Part shown: positions 1 to 8,437 of the stretch, in pieces | How the letters are laid out: the number at the start of each line of letters is the position of its first letter | Position numbering within the stretch: the first letter of the stretch is position 1 | DNA from: a virus | Reading direction: 5' to 3' (one strand) | Virus record (IMG/VR): IMGVR_UViG_3300009308_000023 | Coordinates: 1 to 31,455 of that record | Length of the DNA stretch: 31,455 nucleotides | Program-made: the position numbers and the translations under genes | Notes under the pieces: model-generated | What the model was told of the DNA's origin: nothing | The model's database searches: none | The model's input: only the letters and a program-made list of their open reading frames with translations

Positions 1-88
1 ATATCCGTTTTCATCTCTAATAATTAAAACAAATGCATTGTTATTTAAATCTAATTGAGTGGCTATTTTTTCTTGCATCACCTGCCCC
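1..88 (-). repeat. Fold-back copy of portal gene segment (probable chimera)
   Basis: These 88 bases are the exact reverse complement of positions 1309-1396, inside the portal gene. Base by base comparison gives no mismatch. From base 89 on, the sequence becomes terminase coding sequence. A terminase gene would not normally carry inverted portal coding sequence, and the reading frame across the junction gives a non-terminase leader of about 19 residues. The portal strand would continue CCCC-GTCAT and the window continues CCCC-T-GTCAT, so short homology exists at the switch point. This is the pattern of a template-switch (for example multiple-displacement) or assembly fold-back artefact at a contig end. 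A real inversion is less likely. Confidence 0.9.
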
Positions 89-977
89 TGTCATCTATGA
101 ATTAGATGATCGTAATGAATGGGATAAAGAAGAAATGTGGATTAAAGCTAATCCAGGACTAGGTGTAATAAAATCTGTTGATTTTTTAAGAGAATGTGTA
201 AATAAAGCAAAAGATGATCCTGCTTTCAAACCTACAGTTATGGTTAAAGATTTCAACTTAAAAGAAAACAGTGCTAGTGCATGGCTAACTTGGGAAGCTA
301 TAGAAAATAAAGAAAAATTTGATTTTGATACTATGGGATTCAAATATTGCATTGGTGGATTTGATGCTGCAGATACTGTGGATCTCAATAGTGCAAAAGC
401 ACTTTGCATGAGACCAGGTGATAATAAAATATATATAAAATCTATGTATTGGATGCCAGAAGATACGCTTAACAAAATGACAACTGATGGAAATAGACGA
501 GAACGTGACAATGTTCCTTATTTGCTTTGGGAACGTCAAGGTTTACTAAGAGCTTACCCTGGTAACAAGGTTGATAAGATAGTATTTCTTAATTGGTTTA
601 AAGAGCTAAGAGATCAGCACGGATTATATACTTTGTTCATTGGATATGACCCATGGCATATTGATGATTCGTTATTGAGGTCTTTCAAAGCTGAATTCGG
701 TGAAAGGTGCATGGTGCCCATCAGACAAGGGGTTGCCACATTAAGTCAACCAATGAAGTCATTAAAGGCTGATTTAGAAGCCAACATAATAATACATAAT
801 ATGAATCCTATAGATATGTGGACTTTATCAAACACCGAAATCAAAACTGACATTAATGGTAATATACAGCCAGTAAAAGGTGTAGATAAGCGCAAAAGAA
901 TCGATGGCGCCATATCACTTATCTGTGGATATATTCCATTGATTGATAATATGGATGAGTATTTAAATTCTATTTAG
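89..977 (+). CDS. Terminase large subunit, C-terminal nuclease part (5' truncated)
   Basis: This is the DNA-packaging motor that cuts concatemers and drives DNA into the prohead. Only the end of the protein is present. The first true codons read VIYELDDRNEW, a motif found after the ATPase domain in HK97-type large terminases; the Walker A/B half (about 250-300 residues) is missing. The nuclease fold is visible through three acidic clusters: FDAADTVDL, GYDPWHIDD and KRKRIDGAISL. An ATG at 33 is in frame but lies in the fold-back copy, so it is not a real start. The gene stops at 977, about 70 bases before the portal gene, the usual order in siphophage head modules. Confidence 0.93.
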
Positions 978-1045
978 AAGGTTGATCCTTATCTAAAGAA
1001 AGACTAATTTTATTTCACTTATAAAAATTGAAAGGTGGTGATAAA

Positions 1046-2221
1046 TTGGGATTATTTAAAAACATACTAAACAAGTTACAACCAAGTGAAAGTTATAAAA
1101 TGAAACTAATTAGTGATAACGGCACTGGATTTTATAGTTGGAATGGTAACATGTATAAATCTGATATTATAAGAGCCTGTATAAGACCGAAATCGAGGGC
1201 CATAGGTAAATTATTAGCAAAGCATATAAGAGAAAGCATAGACGGTCCTGTGGTTAATCCAGAACCTTATATCAGATTCCTACTCGAAGAACCTAATCCA
1301 TATATGACGGGGCAGGTGATGCAAGAAAAAATAGCCACTCAATTAGATTTAAATAACAATGCATTTGTTTTAATTATTAGAGATGAAAACGGATATCCAT
1401 ATCAGTTATACCCGATTCCCGGTGCAAGTGTTCAAGCCAAACACGACAAAGCAGGGAATTTTTTATTGAAATTTTTTCTTAAAAATGGAACTATCATTGA
1501 ACCTTCATATAATGACGTAATTCATCTAAGGCAGGACTTTAACGATGATGATTTTTTCGGCGAACATCCTGGTAAAGTATTAGAGCAATTAATGGAGATT
1601 GTTACAACAACTGACCAAGGTATAGTTAAAGCAATTAAAAATTCAACAATAATCAAATGGATTATGATGTTTAAATCTACCTTGAGTCCAGATGATAAAC
1701 AAAACGAAATAGAAAAGTTCACAAAAAATTACTTAAACATCGATGGCAATGGTAATGGAGTGGCATCATCTGATCCAAGATATGATTTGAAGGAAGTCAA
1801 ACCTGAGAGTTATGTTCCAAATGCTTTGCAGATGGACAAAACCAAACAAAGGTTATATGACTTTTTTAATACCAATGAGAAAATTGTTCAATCAAAAGCC
1901 AACGAGGATGAATGGAACGCTTATTACGAATCAGTTTTAGAACCCATAGCTGTTCAATTGTCGGGTGAATATACTAGAAAGTTATTCACAAGAAAAGAAC
2001 GAGGGTTCGGCAATAAAATTTATTTTGAAGCCAGCAACTTACAATATGCATCCATGAGAACTAAACTGCAACTATTACACATGGTAGATCGCGGAGCCAT
2101 GACACCTAACGAGTGGAGAAAAGTACTTAATATGGCACCAATTGAAGGTGGCGAAAAAGCTATACGTAGATTAGATACAGCTTTAGTCAAAACGAAGGAG
2201 GTGAAAGAAGATGAAGATTGA
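1046..2221 (+). CDS. Portal protein
   Basis: Forms the dodecameric ring at the capsid vertex through which DNA enters and leaves. The protein is about 391 residues and begins (M)GLFKNILNKL, a typical start of HK97-type portals; it has the conserved IIRACIRPKSRAIGKL and LLEEPNPYMTG segments of the family. I chose the TTG at 1046 because AAAGGTGGTG (1031-1040) sits 5 bases upstream; an in-frame TTG at 1028 lies before that site and has no ribosome site. The end overlaps the protease gene by 11 bases, which suggests translational coupling. Bases 1309-1396 of this gene reappear inverted at the left edge of the window. Confidence 0.95.
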   Translation: MGLFKNILNKLQPSESYKMKLISDNGTGFYSWNGNMYKSDIIRACIRPKSRAIGKLLAKHIRESIDGPVVNPEPYIRFLLEEPNPYMTGQVMQEKIATQLDLNNNAFVLIIRDENGYPYQLYPIPGASVQAKHDKAGNFLLKFFLKNGTIIEPSYNDVIHLRQDFNDDDFFGEHPGKVLEQLMEIVTTTDQGIVKAIKNSTIIKWIMMFKSTLSPDDKQNEIEKFTKNYLNIDGNGNGVASSDPRYDLKEVKPESYVPNALQMDKTKQRLYDFFNTNEKIVQSKANEDEWNAYYESVLEPIAVQLSGEYTRKLFTRKERGFGNKIYFEASNLQYASMRTKLQLLHMVDRGAMTPNEWRKVLNMAPIEGGEKAIRRLDTALVKTKEVKEDED

Positions 2222-2885
2222 TATTAAAGGTGTGATTGTATCTAATAGTGAAAAATGGATCTATGATTGGTTTGGCATGGAAGCAACAAGCCCTAAAGAT
2301 GTTTCTGACCAAATCAACAAAGCCAATGGAGAAGAAATCGAAATTGAAATCAACTCAGGCGGTGGCGATGTATTCTCGGGTAGTGAGATTTACACAACCA
2401 TAAAAAGCTATCAAGGAAATTCAATCGCTAAAATTGTGGGCGTTGCTGCAAGTGCTGCTGGAGTTGCTGCAATGGGGGCTAAAAAACTTGTTATATCACC
2501 CACGGCTCAATTAATGATACATAATGTATCAATCCATGGAGCTAGTGGTGATTACAGAGATATGGAACGCAATGCAGAGATGCTTAAAAATTATAACGTC
2601 TCCATAGCAAACTCGTATCGACTTAAAACAGATATGTCACAAGAAGATTTGATTGAGTTGATGAATAAGGAAACATGGCTCAACGCACAAAGAGCAGTAG
2701 AGTTAAAGTTTGCCGATGAAATCATGTTTGATGAAGGCAAAAAGTTAGTTGCTAGTGTAGGCGGAATGTTACCACCAGAAGTAGTAAATAAAATTAGAAA
2801 TGAAATCAAGGCAAAAGAAAACAAGCAACTAATCAACATGGCACAAGCAAAATTGAACTTATTAAAATTACAAGGAGGAATATAA
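2211..2885 (+). CDS. ClpP-type prohead maturation protease
   Basis: A serine protease of the ClpP/S14 phage type that trims capsid and scaffold during head maturation. Of 224 residues, the first ~190 are the ClpP fold: INSGGGDVFSG (about 48-58), the nucleophile Ser81 in VAASAAGVA, and His104 in LMIHNVS. The third catalytic residue is not obvious: the usual Asp position falls near ETWLNAQ (154-160). AAGGAGGTG at 2195-2203 supports the ATG at 2211. It lies between portal and capsid, as expected. No separate scaffold gene is seen; the capsid N-terminal arm probably does that job. Confidence 0.94.
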   Translation: MKIDIKGVIVSNSEKWIYDWFGMEATSPKDVSDQINKANGEEIEIEINSGGGDVFSGSEIYTTIKSYQGNSIAKIVGVAASAAGVAAMGAKKLVISPTAQLMIHNVSIHGASGDYRDMERNAEMLKNYNVSIANSYRLKTDMSQEDLIELMNKETWLNAQRAVELKFADEIMFDEGKKLVASVGGMLPPEVVNKIRNEIKAKENKQLINMAQAKLNLLKLQGGI

Positions 2886-4073
2886 ATGAACAGAGAACAG
2901 TATTTAGCAAAGAGAAACGAGTTATTAGCACAAGCAGAAGGATTATTGAATGAGGGTAAGATGGAAGGGTTTACTGCAATTGAAACTGAAATCAAGAATC
3001 TTGATGCAAGCTTTGAATTAGTAGCAAAAGCTCAGGCTAATATTAACGCTTTAAAGGGTAGTCAAGTAGGTGGAGAAAACTTACTAGGAAATAGCGCATT
3101 AGGAAACACGCAAGAAGAGGACAAGCTAAACACTACAGAATACAGAAAAGCCTTCATGAACAACGTTTTAAGAGGAACAGCAATTCCTGCTGAGTTCACA
3201 AATGTAGATGCCAACACAAAAACATCTGATGTAGGTACTGTTATTCCGACAACAGTAATGGAAAAAATCATCGAGAAATTAGAATCAACAGGTATGATTC
3301 TACCATTAGTAACTAGAACAGCATACAAGGGCGGTTTGTCAATCCCTACATCTAGCGTAAAGCCAGTTGCAACCTGGGTAGCAGAAAGTGCAGGTTCTGA
3401 TAAACAGAAAAAGACAACATCTGAAATTACTTTCACTTATCACAAATTAAGATGTGCTATTTCTGTATCTTTAGAAGTTGATACAATGGCACTATCAGTA
3501 TTTGAAACTACATTCATTAATAATGTAGTAGAAGCAATGGTTAAAGCGCAAGAACAAGCGATTATTAGTGGAAGTGGAATTGGACAACCAAAAGGAATTC
3601 TAGAAGAAACAGTTGCACCAGGACAAAATGTAGAAGTCGCAGCTGCAGGTAAATTAGCTTATTCTACTTTAGTTGATGCAGAAGCAGCTCTACCTTTAGC
3701 ATATGAGAACGGTGCAGTATACTTTATGACTAAAAAAACATTCATGGGTTTCATTGGAATGGTAGACGATCAGAAACAACCTATTGCTAGAGTTAATTAT
3801 GGAATTGGTGGTAGACCTGAAAGGACCTTGATGGGTAGACAAGTAATTCTTAATGATTACATGTCATCTAATGCAGCTACTGTTGAAGAAGATACTGTTA
3901 TTGCTTTCTTATTCAACCCTAAAGATTATGTTCTTAATACTAACTATCAGATGACTATCAAAAAGTATGAAGATAACGATACGGATGATATGGTAACAAA
4001 GGCTATCATGTTAGTAGATGGTAAAGTGGTAGACAAGAATTCTCTTGTAACAGTAACTAAGAAGAAGGCCTAA
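2886..4073 (+). CDS. Major capsid protein, HK97 fold
   Basis: The shell protein of the phage head. Its 395 residues begin with a charged, predicted coiled-coil region (about 1-60, MNREQYLAKRNELLAQAEGL) that matches the delta/scaffold domain of Phage_capsid-family proteins. After it comes a linker and the HK97 core with the usual segments IPTTVMEKIIEKLE and SGSGIGQPKGILE. The N-terminal arm is probably removed by the upstream protease; the exact cut site cannot be read. AAGGAGG (2872-2878) gives a strong ribosome site, as expected for the most abundant virion protein. A terminator-like hairpin follows directly. Confidence 0.96.
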   Translation: MNREQYLAKRNELLAQAEGLLNEGKMEGFTAIETEIKNLDASFELVAKAQANINALKGSQVGGENLLGNSALGNTQEEDKLNTTEYRKAFMNNVLRGTAIPAEFTNVDANTKTSDVGTVIPTTVMEKIIEKLESTGMILPLVTRTAYKGGLSIPTSSVKPVATWVAESAGSDKQKKTTSEITFTYHKLRCAISVSLEVDTMALSVFETTFINNVVEAMVKAQEQAIISGSGIGQPKGILEETVAPGQNVEVAAAGKLAYSTLVDAEAALPLAYENGAVYFMTKKTFMGFIGMVDDQKQPIARVNYGIGGRPERTLMGRQVILNDYMSSNAATVEEDTVIAFLFNPKDYVLNTNYQMTIKKYEDNDTDDMVTKAIMLVDGKVVDKNSLVTVTKKKA

Positions 4074-4078
4074 TAATA

Positions 4079-4109
4079 GGGAAGGGTAAAACCTTCCCTT
4101 TACTTTTTT
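4079..4109 (+). terminator. Hairpin after capsid gene
   Basis: GGGAAGG (4079-4085) pairs with CCTTCCC (4092-4098) around a 6-base loop and is followed by TTTACTTTTTT. It looks like an intrinsic terminator. It probably lets only part of the transcripts continue, so that capsid is made in excess over connector proteins. Confidence 0.8.
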
Positions 4110-4127
4110 AAAAATGAGGTGAACTAT

Positions 4128-4394
4128 ATGCTTTGTAAAGTTAAAACATCCCTTAGAATTAGCAACACAGCTTTTGATGACGAAATATATGATTTAATTG
4201 AAGCTGCTAAAATGGATTTAAACATTAGTGGCGTAAAGGTAATAGATGAAATGGACCCATTGATTATTAGAGCGGTAATAACATACTGCAAAGCGAATTT
4301 TGGTTTTGATAATCCTGATAGCAAAAAGTTACAAGAGTCATATGAAATGTTAAGAAATCATTTAACATTGGTAGGTGATTATAATGCTATTTAA
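4128..4394 (+). CDS. Head-tail connector protein (gp6-like)
   Basis: An 88-residue, mostly helical protein in the position of the HK97 gp6/SPP1 gp15 adaptor that sits under the portal. The sequence KTSLRISNTAFDDEIYDLIE and the helix pairs that follow fit the Phage_connect_1 / DNA-packaging connector family. The ATG at 4128 has GAGGTG (4116-4121) six bases upstream; a GTG at 4119 overlaps that ribosome site and is rejected. The last codons overlap the next gene by 11 bases. Family assignment rests on size, position and the short N-terminal motif. Confidence 0.85.
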   Translation: MLCKVKTSLRISNTAFDDEIYDLIEAAKMDLNISGVKVIDEMDPLIIRAVITYCKANFGFDNPDSKKLQESYEMLRNHLTLVGDYNAI

Positions 4395-4695
4395 AGATGT
4401 AATATATCTTATAAATGGAGAGTCTGCAGAAAATAGTATGGGTGATCCTACGGAGAATGAATCAAGGACTCCAGTATTCGCCAATAAATTAACATATAGA
4501 AACAATGCATTTTACCAAGCTATGGCAAACGGATTAAGGCCACAGATAACATTTGAAATCAAAGAAATAGAGTATAACAATCAAACAAAATTAGAGTACG
4601 AAAGCAAAGTTTATAAAATTATTGATGTATCTCCTTTGAAAAACGAAAATATCGGACTTATTTGCGAGGGAGTGGTTAATAATGCCACTACCTAA
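4384..4695 (+). CDS. Head closure / head-tail joining protein
   Basis: A 103-residue beta-rich protein in the place of the SPP1 gp16-type stopper (Phage_H_T_join family). It has the usual N-terminal segment FKDVIYLI and a C-terminal part with KVYKIIDVSPLKN, like other members that bind the bottom of the connector and hold DNA in the head. The ATG at 4384 follows AGGTG (4373-4377) at 6 bases. It overlaps its neighbours on both sides by 11-14 bases, so the four connector genes form one tightly coupled block. Confidence 0.8.
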   Translation: MLFKDVIYLINGESAENSMGDPTENESRTPVFANKLTYRNNAFYQAMANGLRPQITFEIKEIEYNNQTKLEYESKVYKIIDVSPLKNENIGLICEGVVNNATT

Positions 4696-5131
4696 AAGTG
4701 TAACAAAAGTAAGTAGAGATGGAGTAACATTTATATCTAATGTAGATAGGGCAAAGTATACGATACAAGAATTACAAAGAGCAGCATTAAGAGATACGGC
4801 TAAGTTTATCCGTAAACGAATAATTGAAAAGCTAAAACTACTACCAGGAATGAAAAAAAACAGAAGGATTTATAAATCTTCTCAGTATTGGGTTAGAAAA
4901 ATAGAATCTGATTTACTGATAGGCTTTAAACATGATTCTTGGTATGGAGCACTGCAGGAGCTAGGCTCTAAAGGCCAACCCAAGAGAGATATTCTTAGAG
5001 GTACAGTAATGGAAAATATAGATCAGATTAGAATTATACAAGGTCAATACTTAAGTGCGATAGAAAATGAAAATAGAGCGCTAGGTCTTATAAATGAAGA
5101 AGAATATGTAAGTCCAGAGGGTGAAGAATAA
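4682..5131 (+). CDS. HK97 gp10-like neck / tail completion protein
   Basis: A 149-residue protein of the HK97-gp10 type that joins head and tail. It starts with a strand (VTFISNVDRAKY) followed by the long helix TIQELQRAALRDTAKFIRKR, then a basic stretch and the conserved-looking YGALQELGSKGQPKRDIL, which resembles the family's xYAxFxEFGT...RPFLRP end. The tail after residue 115 is charged and variable. Gene order and the YGALQELG motif support the call; no enzyme activity is expected. Confidence 0.85.
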   Translation: MPLPKSVTKVSRDGVTFISNVDRAKYTIQELQRAALRDTAKFIRKRIIEKLKLLPGMKKNRRIYKSSQYWVRKIESDLLIGFKHDSWYGALQELGSKGQPKRDILRGTVMENIDQIRIIQGQYLSAIENENRALGLINEEEYVSPEGEE

Positions 5132-5535
5132 TGATTAATTTAAGAAAACAATTAAATATAATATTAAAATCTATTCATCCTGATAAAGTTGTGGGCGGTA
5201 AAAACAAATCAAGAGTACACTTTCAAAACGCATCTAAAGATACACCATATATTTATGTAGTCTATGACCTTCCAAACTCTTTTCCAAACGAAGAACAGGA
5301 AATATTTACTTTAGATATTGACATATGGGACAAACCAATTAATGGAGACACAACCGAACTAGAGATACTTGCAAGTACTATATGGAAAGAACTGAATAAT
5401 TATAGATACTTAGATGATGATATACAATTTAGTATTTATAGGTCGAATAGATTACCACAATTAAATGATGATGATCCAGCGATTAAAAGAAGAAAATTAA
5501 TATTTGAATTAAGATATTTTGATAGAAAATTATAG
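5131..5535 (+). CDS. Tail terminator-type protein
   Basis: A 134-residue protein between the gp10-like gene and the major tail protein, where tail terminators of long-tailed phages are found. It has an N-terminal helix (INLRKQLNIILKSIH), then strands with TPYIYVVYDLPNSF and an acidic middle, as in the gp17/DUF3168-like group that caps the tail tube. The start codon overlaps the previous stop (ATGA). Sequence similarity alone would not prove the role; position is the main argument. Confidence 0.75.
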   Translation: MINLRKQLNIILKSIHPDKVVGGKNKSRVHFQNASKDTPYIYVVYDLPNSFPNEEQEIFTLDIDIWDKPINGDTTELEILASTIWKELNNYRYLDDDIQFSIYRSNRLPQLNDDDPAIKRRKLIFELRYFDRKL

Positions 5536-5546
5536 GAGGTATGAAT

Positions 5547-6140
5547 ATGCCAAAAACATATAGTGGATTTACTCAACAGACCGCAAAAAAGCTTTTACTC
5601 GATTCAGGAGCTTTTTTTAAAAACTTTGTAGTAGGAACAGATACATTTGAGTCAGCAGTAACTGCAGGAAAGCTATTAGGAGCAACTCAGGGTGGTGGTA
5701 CCTTCTCGGCTATACCAACACTAAGAAGAATAGACATAGACGGAGTAAAAGGTGCTGCTAAAGGTCTTGAAGTTATAGATGAATGGGTTGTTACAATTAC
5801 TGCTAATATGAAAGAAATAAGTCAAGAAGTTTTAAAGACTTCCCTAGTATCTGGAAAAATAGAAGAGGGAACAGCAGGATATAAAAAAATTACTGCTAAT
5901 AATTATATTGAGTTAGATGATTACATTGACAATATTACCTGGGTAGGAAAGTTATCAGGAGAAGAGAAACCAGTTATAATACAAGTTTTCAATGCCATTA
6001 ATACTAATGGACTCACATTACAAGCACAAGACAAAAACGAAGCAGTTGTAGCTTTAACATTTGCGGGGCATTATGATGCTGATAGCCTTGATACACCACC
6101 TTTTGAAATTCACTATCCTAATTCAACGGTAGGAGCGTAG
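5547..6140 (+). CDS. Major tail protein
   Basis: The tube protein of the tail, about 197 residues. It contains KTYSGFTQQTAKKLLLDSGA near the start, GGGTFSAIPTLRRIDIDG, and a C-terminal VVALTFAGHYDADS that fit clostridial and bacillar siphophage tube proteins. AGGAGGT (5534-5540) touches an ATG at 5541, so the in-frame ATG at 5547, six bases away, is the better start. Its place before the chaperone pair and the tape measure is the usual one. Confidence 0.9.
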   Translation: MPKTYSGFTQQTAKKLLLDSGAFFKNFVVGTDTFESAVTAGKLLGATQGGGTFSAIPTLRRIDIDGVKGAAKGLEVIDEWVVTITANMKEISQEVLKTSLVSGKIEEGTAGYKKITANNYIELDDYIDNITWVGKLSGEEKPVIIQVFNAINTNGLTLQAQDKNEAVVALTFAGHYDADSLDTPPFEIHYPNSTVGA

Positions 6141-6143
6141 GTC

Positions 6144-6485
6144 ATGAGAAAATTACAAACTTCAGATATATTTAATACTTTAAGATTAATAAAAAAAGCT
6201 AACTTAAAAGAAGAAATTAAACCAATATTACAAATGGCCAGTGAAGGCGATTTAAATGTTAAGGAAGTTGGGATCAATGGAATACTCGGAGTTCTTGAAA
6301 TCCTATCTGAGAAGAAAGCGGAGCATGCAATATATGAAGTATTGGCAGGACCTTTTGAAATAACACCAGAGCAAGTAGAACAAATGGATATATTAACATT
6401 AACAGAAAATATAGAAACGCTTATAGGAGAAAATGACCTAAAGCGTTTTTTTACTTTATTGGCAGGTATGAACTCGAAGAAATAA
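6144..6485 (+). CDS. Tail assembly chaperone, short form (gpG-like)
   Basis: A 113-residue helical protein in the place of the lambda gpG chaperone, which coats the tape measure during tail assembly. It begins MRKLQTSDIFNTLRLIKKAN and is lysine/glutamate rich, as in Firmicutes phage chaperones. Three bases separate it from the tail tube gene. Near its end the in-frame heptamer T TTT TTT (6446-6452) allows a -1 shift to the longer fused product, listed separately. The stop at 6483-6485 lies 11 codons after the shift site. Confidence 0.85.
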   Translation: MRKLQTSDIFNTLRLIKKANLKEEIKPILQMASEGDLNVKEVGINGILGVLEILSEKKAEHAIYEVLAGPFEITPEQVEQMDILTLTENIETLIGENDLKRFFTLLAGMNSKK

Positions 6486-6736
6486 TCGACCTGCTTTTAA
6501 AGCGATACCATTCGCTAGATTACATATATACATTAGAAGCAGATGAAGCTCTTTCTCTTATTGAGTACGCAATAACTCAAAATGAGGAGGAGCTTTTATT
6601 TCAAAGATGGATTTATGATTTACAGTTTCAAATGTCTTTTGATGAATTCAAACAAAGCCTAAAACCAAAACAAATGAGAAATGAAGAAGAAATTTTAGAA
6701 GAAGTTAAAGACATCCTAGCTTTATTCGAAAGGTAG
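6144..6736 (+). CDS. Tail assembly chaperone, frameshifted long form (gpGT-like)
   Basis: A -1 ribosomal slip at 6446-6452 would join the 103 codons up to 6452 to the overlapping -1 frame, which is open from 6452 to the TAG at 6734-6736 (94 codons, YFIGRYELEEIIDLLLKR...LALFER). The product is about 197 residues. The -1 frame has no good start codon or ribosome site of its own, and it fills exactly the gap up to the tape measure start. In lambda and most siphophages the long form recruits tail tube protein to the tape measure. The shift itself is inferred from the site and the open frame. Confidence 0.85.
6446..6452 (+). promoter_or_regulatory. -1 frameshift slippery site
   Basis: Seven T residues read as CG-T TTT TTT-ACT in the zero frame, the X XXY YYZ form needed for a -1 shift. 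The -1 frame is open for 94 codons after it. No strong downstream stem was identified by eye. Confidence 0.8.
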
Positions 6737-8437
6737 GTGAGCGATATAGAAATTTTTAAATTATTTGGGTCGATATTAGTAGATTCAAGTGAAGCAGATA
6801 ACAGTATATCTAAAACTGAAAAGAATGCAGAAGGCTTCGCAACTAAGCTAGGCAATGGAATTAAAACAGCTGCTAAATGGGGAGCTGCAATAGGAGCTGG
6901 AGCATTAGTTGCAGGAACTGCAATGTTAGGTCTTGCAACTAAAGCAGGAAACACAGCAGATAGATTACTAGATTTAAACAGTATCACTGGCATGAGTACA
7001 GATGAGATTCAAAAATGGGAAAGAGTAACCAAAGTAGCAGGAGTTAATGCCGATGCAATGACTAATGCATCCCAGAAACTTACTAAATCTTTAGATAGCA
7101 TGTCAAATGGAACTGGTAAAGGTATTGAATCTGTAAAAAAATTAGGATTATCTTTTGACGATATTAGCAAAATGAACGCAGATCAGCGAATGGATGCAAT
7201 TACACAAGCTCTTGCAGGAGTAGAAGATAAAACGGAACGTGCAAGATTAGGAACTGACTTACTAGGTGGAAGTTGGAAAGAAATTGCTCCAATCGTAGAC
7301 CTTGGAGCAGAAGCTATGCAAAAGGCTAAAGATTCAGCTGATATCGTTAGTAATGATAATTTAGTTAAAGCTAATGATTTCAGAATTGCTATGGATGTCA
7401 TGAAAGACAGGGTAAATTTTTTATCAATGGAATTAGGAATAAAACTAATACCTATAGCTGAAAAATTATTTGAATGGGTAGATGACCGCATGCCCCAAAT
7501 ACAGAAAATATTTGACATAGGATTTACAGTAATTAGTGAAGTTGTTGGAGCTGCAGCAAATGTAATAGAACAATACTTAATACCATTTCTACAGTTTTTA
7601 TGGTCATGGATAGAAAAACATCTCCCAGAGATACAAGAAATATTTTTTAAAGTATTTAGTGTCATTCAAGAAATTATTAGCACATTCATACAACTCACAC
7701 AAACTATATGGGAAAAATACGGAGAAGATATAAAAAGAATAACTAAAATGGTATTTGAAGCAATAAAGATAGTAATCGATACAACATTAAAAGTAATACA
7801 AGGAATTATTACAACAGTAACTGGTTTAATGTCAGGAGATTGGCAGAAAGTTTGGGAAGGTATAGCAACAATAGTAAAAACAGTATTGGAAGGTATAGCA
7901 AAACTAATACCAAAGTTATTAGAAGGTTTATACAATGCTATGAGACTATCTTTTTCTGTTTTCAAAGACATAGGAAAAAGTATGTTTAACATGGTATGGG
8001 AAGGCATGAAAGGAATATGGACTTCTGTTTCTAATTGGGTAGGAGATAAAGTTTCTTGGTTGGCCGATAAATTAATGTTTTGGAAAAAGAGCAGTAACGA
8101 AATGAATACATCTAGCTCTTCTAGCAGTAGTAAGGGAGTCAACGGTAGTCATGCCAATGGACTTGCATATGTTCCGTTTGATGGTTATGTAGCAGAATTA
8201 CATAAAGGCGAGAAAATACTAACTGCAGAGGAAAATAAAAATGGGACAGGAAATATAAATGAAAACGTACTTGCTAGTGCCATTATCAAAGCACTAATTG
8301 ATGCAGGCATTACTAAGCCGGCCGTTCTATCTCTTGATGGTAAATTAGTAGGCAAAGGATTAATTGATATAATAGACAATGGATTACATAACAAAACTAA
8401 TACTAATGATATAGGCAAGGGGGTATTTGCTTGGTAA
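6737..8437 (+). CDS. Tail tape measure protein
   Basis: A 566-residue protein that sets tail length and takes part in DNA entry. It starts (GTG) MSDIEIFKLFGSILVDSSEA, a form common in clostridial tape measures. A glycine/alanine hydrophobic stretch near residues 47-70 and several amphipathic or hydrophobic helices in the middle (about 250-430) fit membrane-active segments; the end is serine rich and followed by a compact tail. At about 0.15 nm per residue the tail would be near 85 nm, short for a siphophage. The GTG directly follows the chaperone stop; the ribosome site (AAAGG, 6730-6733) is weak, so coupling to the upstream frame is likely. Confidence 0.92.
   Translation: MSDIEIFKLFGSILVDSSEADNSISKTEKNAEGFATKLGNGIKTAAKWGAAIGAGALVAGTAMLGLATKAGNTADRLLDLNSITGMSTDEIQKWERVTKVAGVNADAMTNASQKLTKSLDSMSNGTGKGIESVKKLGLSFDDISKMNADQRMDAITQALAGVEDKTERARLGTDLLGGSWKEIAPIVDLGAEAMQKAKDSADIVSNDNLVKANDFRIAMDVMKDRVNFLSMELGIKLIPIAEKLFEWVDDRMPQIQKIFDIGFTVISEVVGAAANVIEQYLIPFLQFLWSWIEKHLPEIQEIFFKVFSVIQEIISTFIQLTQTIWEKYGEDIKRITKMVFEAIKIVIDTTLKVIQGIITTVTGLMSGDWQKVWEGIATIVKTVLEGIAKLIPKLLEGLYNAMRLSFSVFKDIGKSMFNMVWEGMKGIWTSVSNWVGDKVSWLADKLMFWKKSSNEMNTSSSSSSSKGVNGSHANGLAYVPFDGYVAELHKGEKILTAEENKNGTGNINENVLASAIIKALIDAGITKPAVLSLDGKLVGKGLIDIIDNGLHNKTNTNDIGKGVFAW

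Noticed and set aside
33-88. ATG at 33 as the terminase start with a hydrophobic leader
   Set aside because: These bases are the inverted portal copy; the leader residues are the antisense of portal codons and no ribosome site is present.
6480-6736. Gap between tail chaperone and tape measure as non-coding DNA
   Set aside because: The -1 frame is fully open and joined by an in-phase slippery site.
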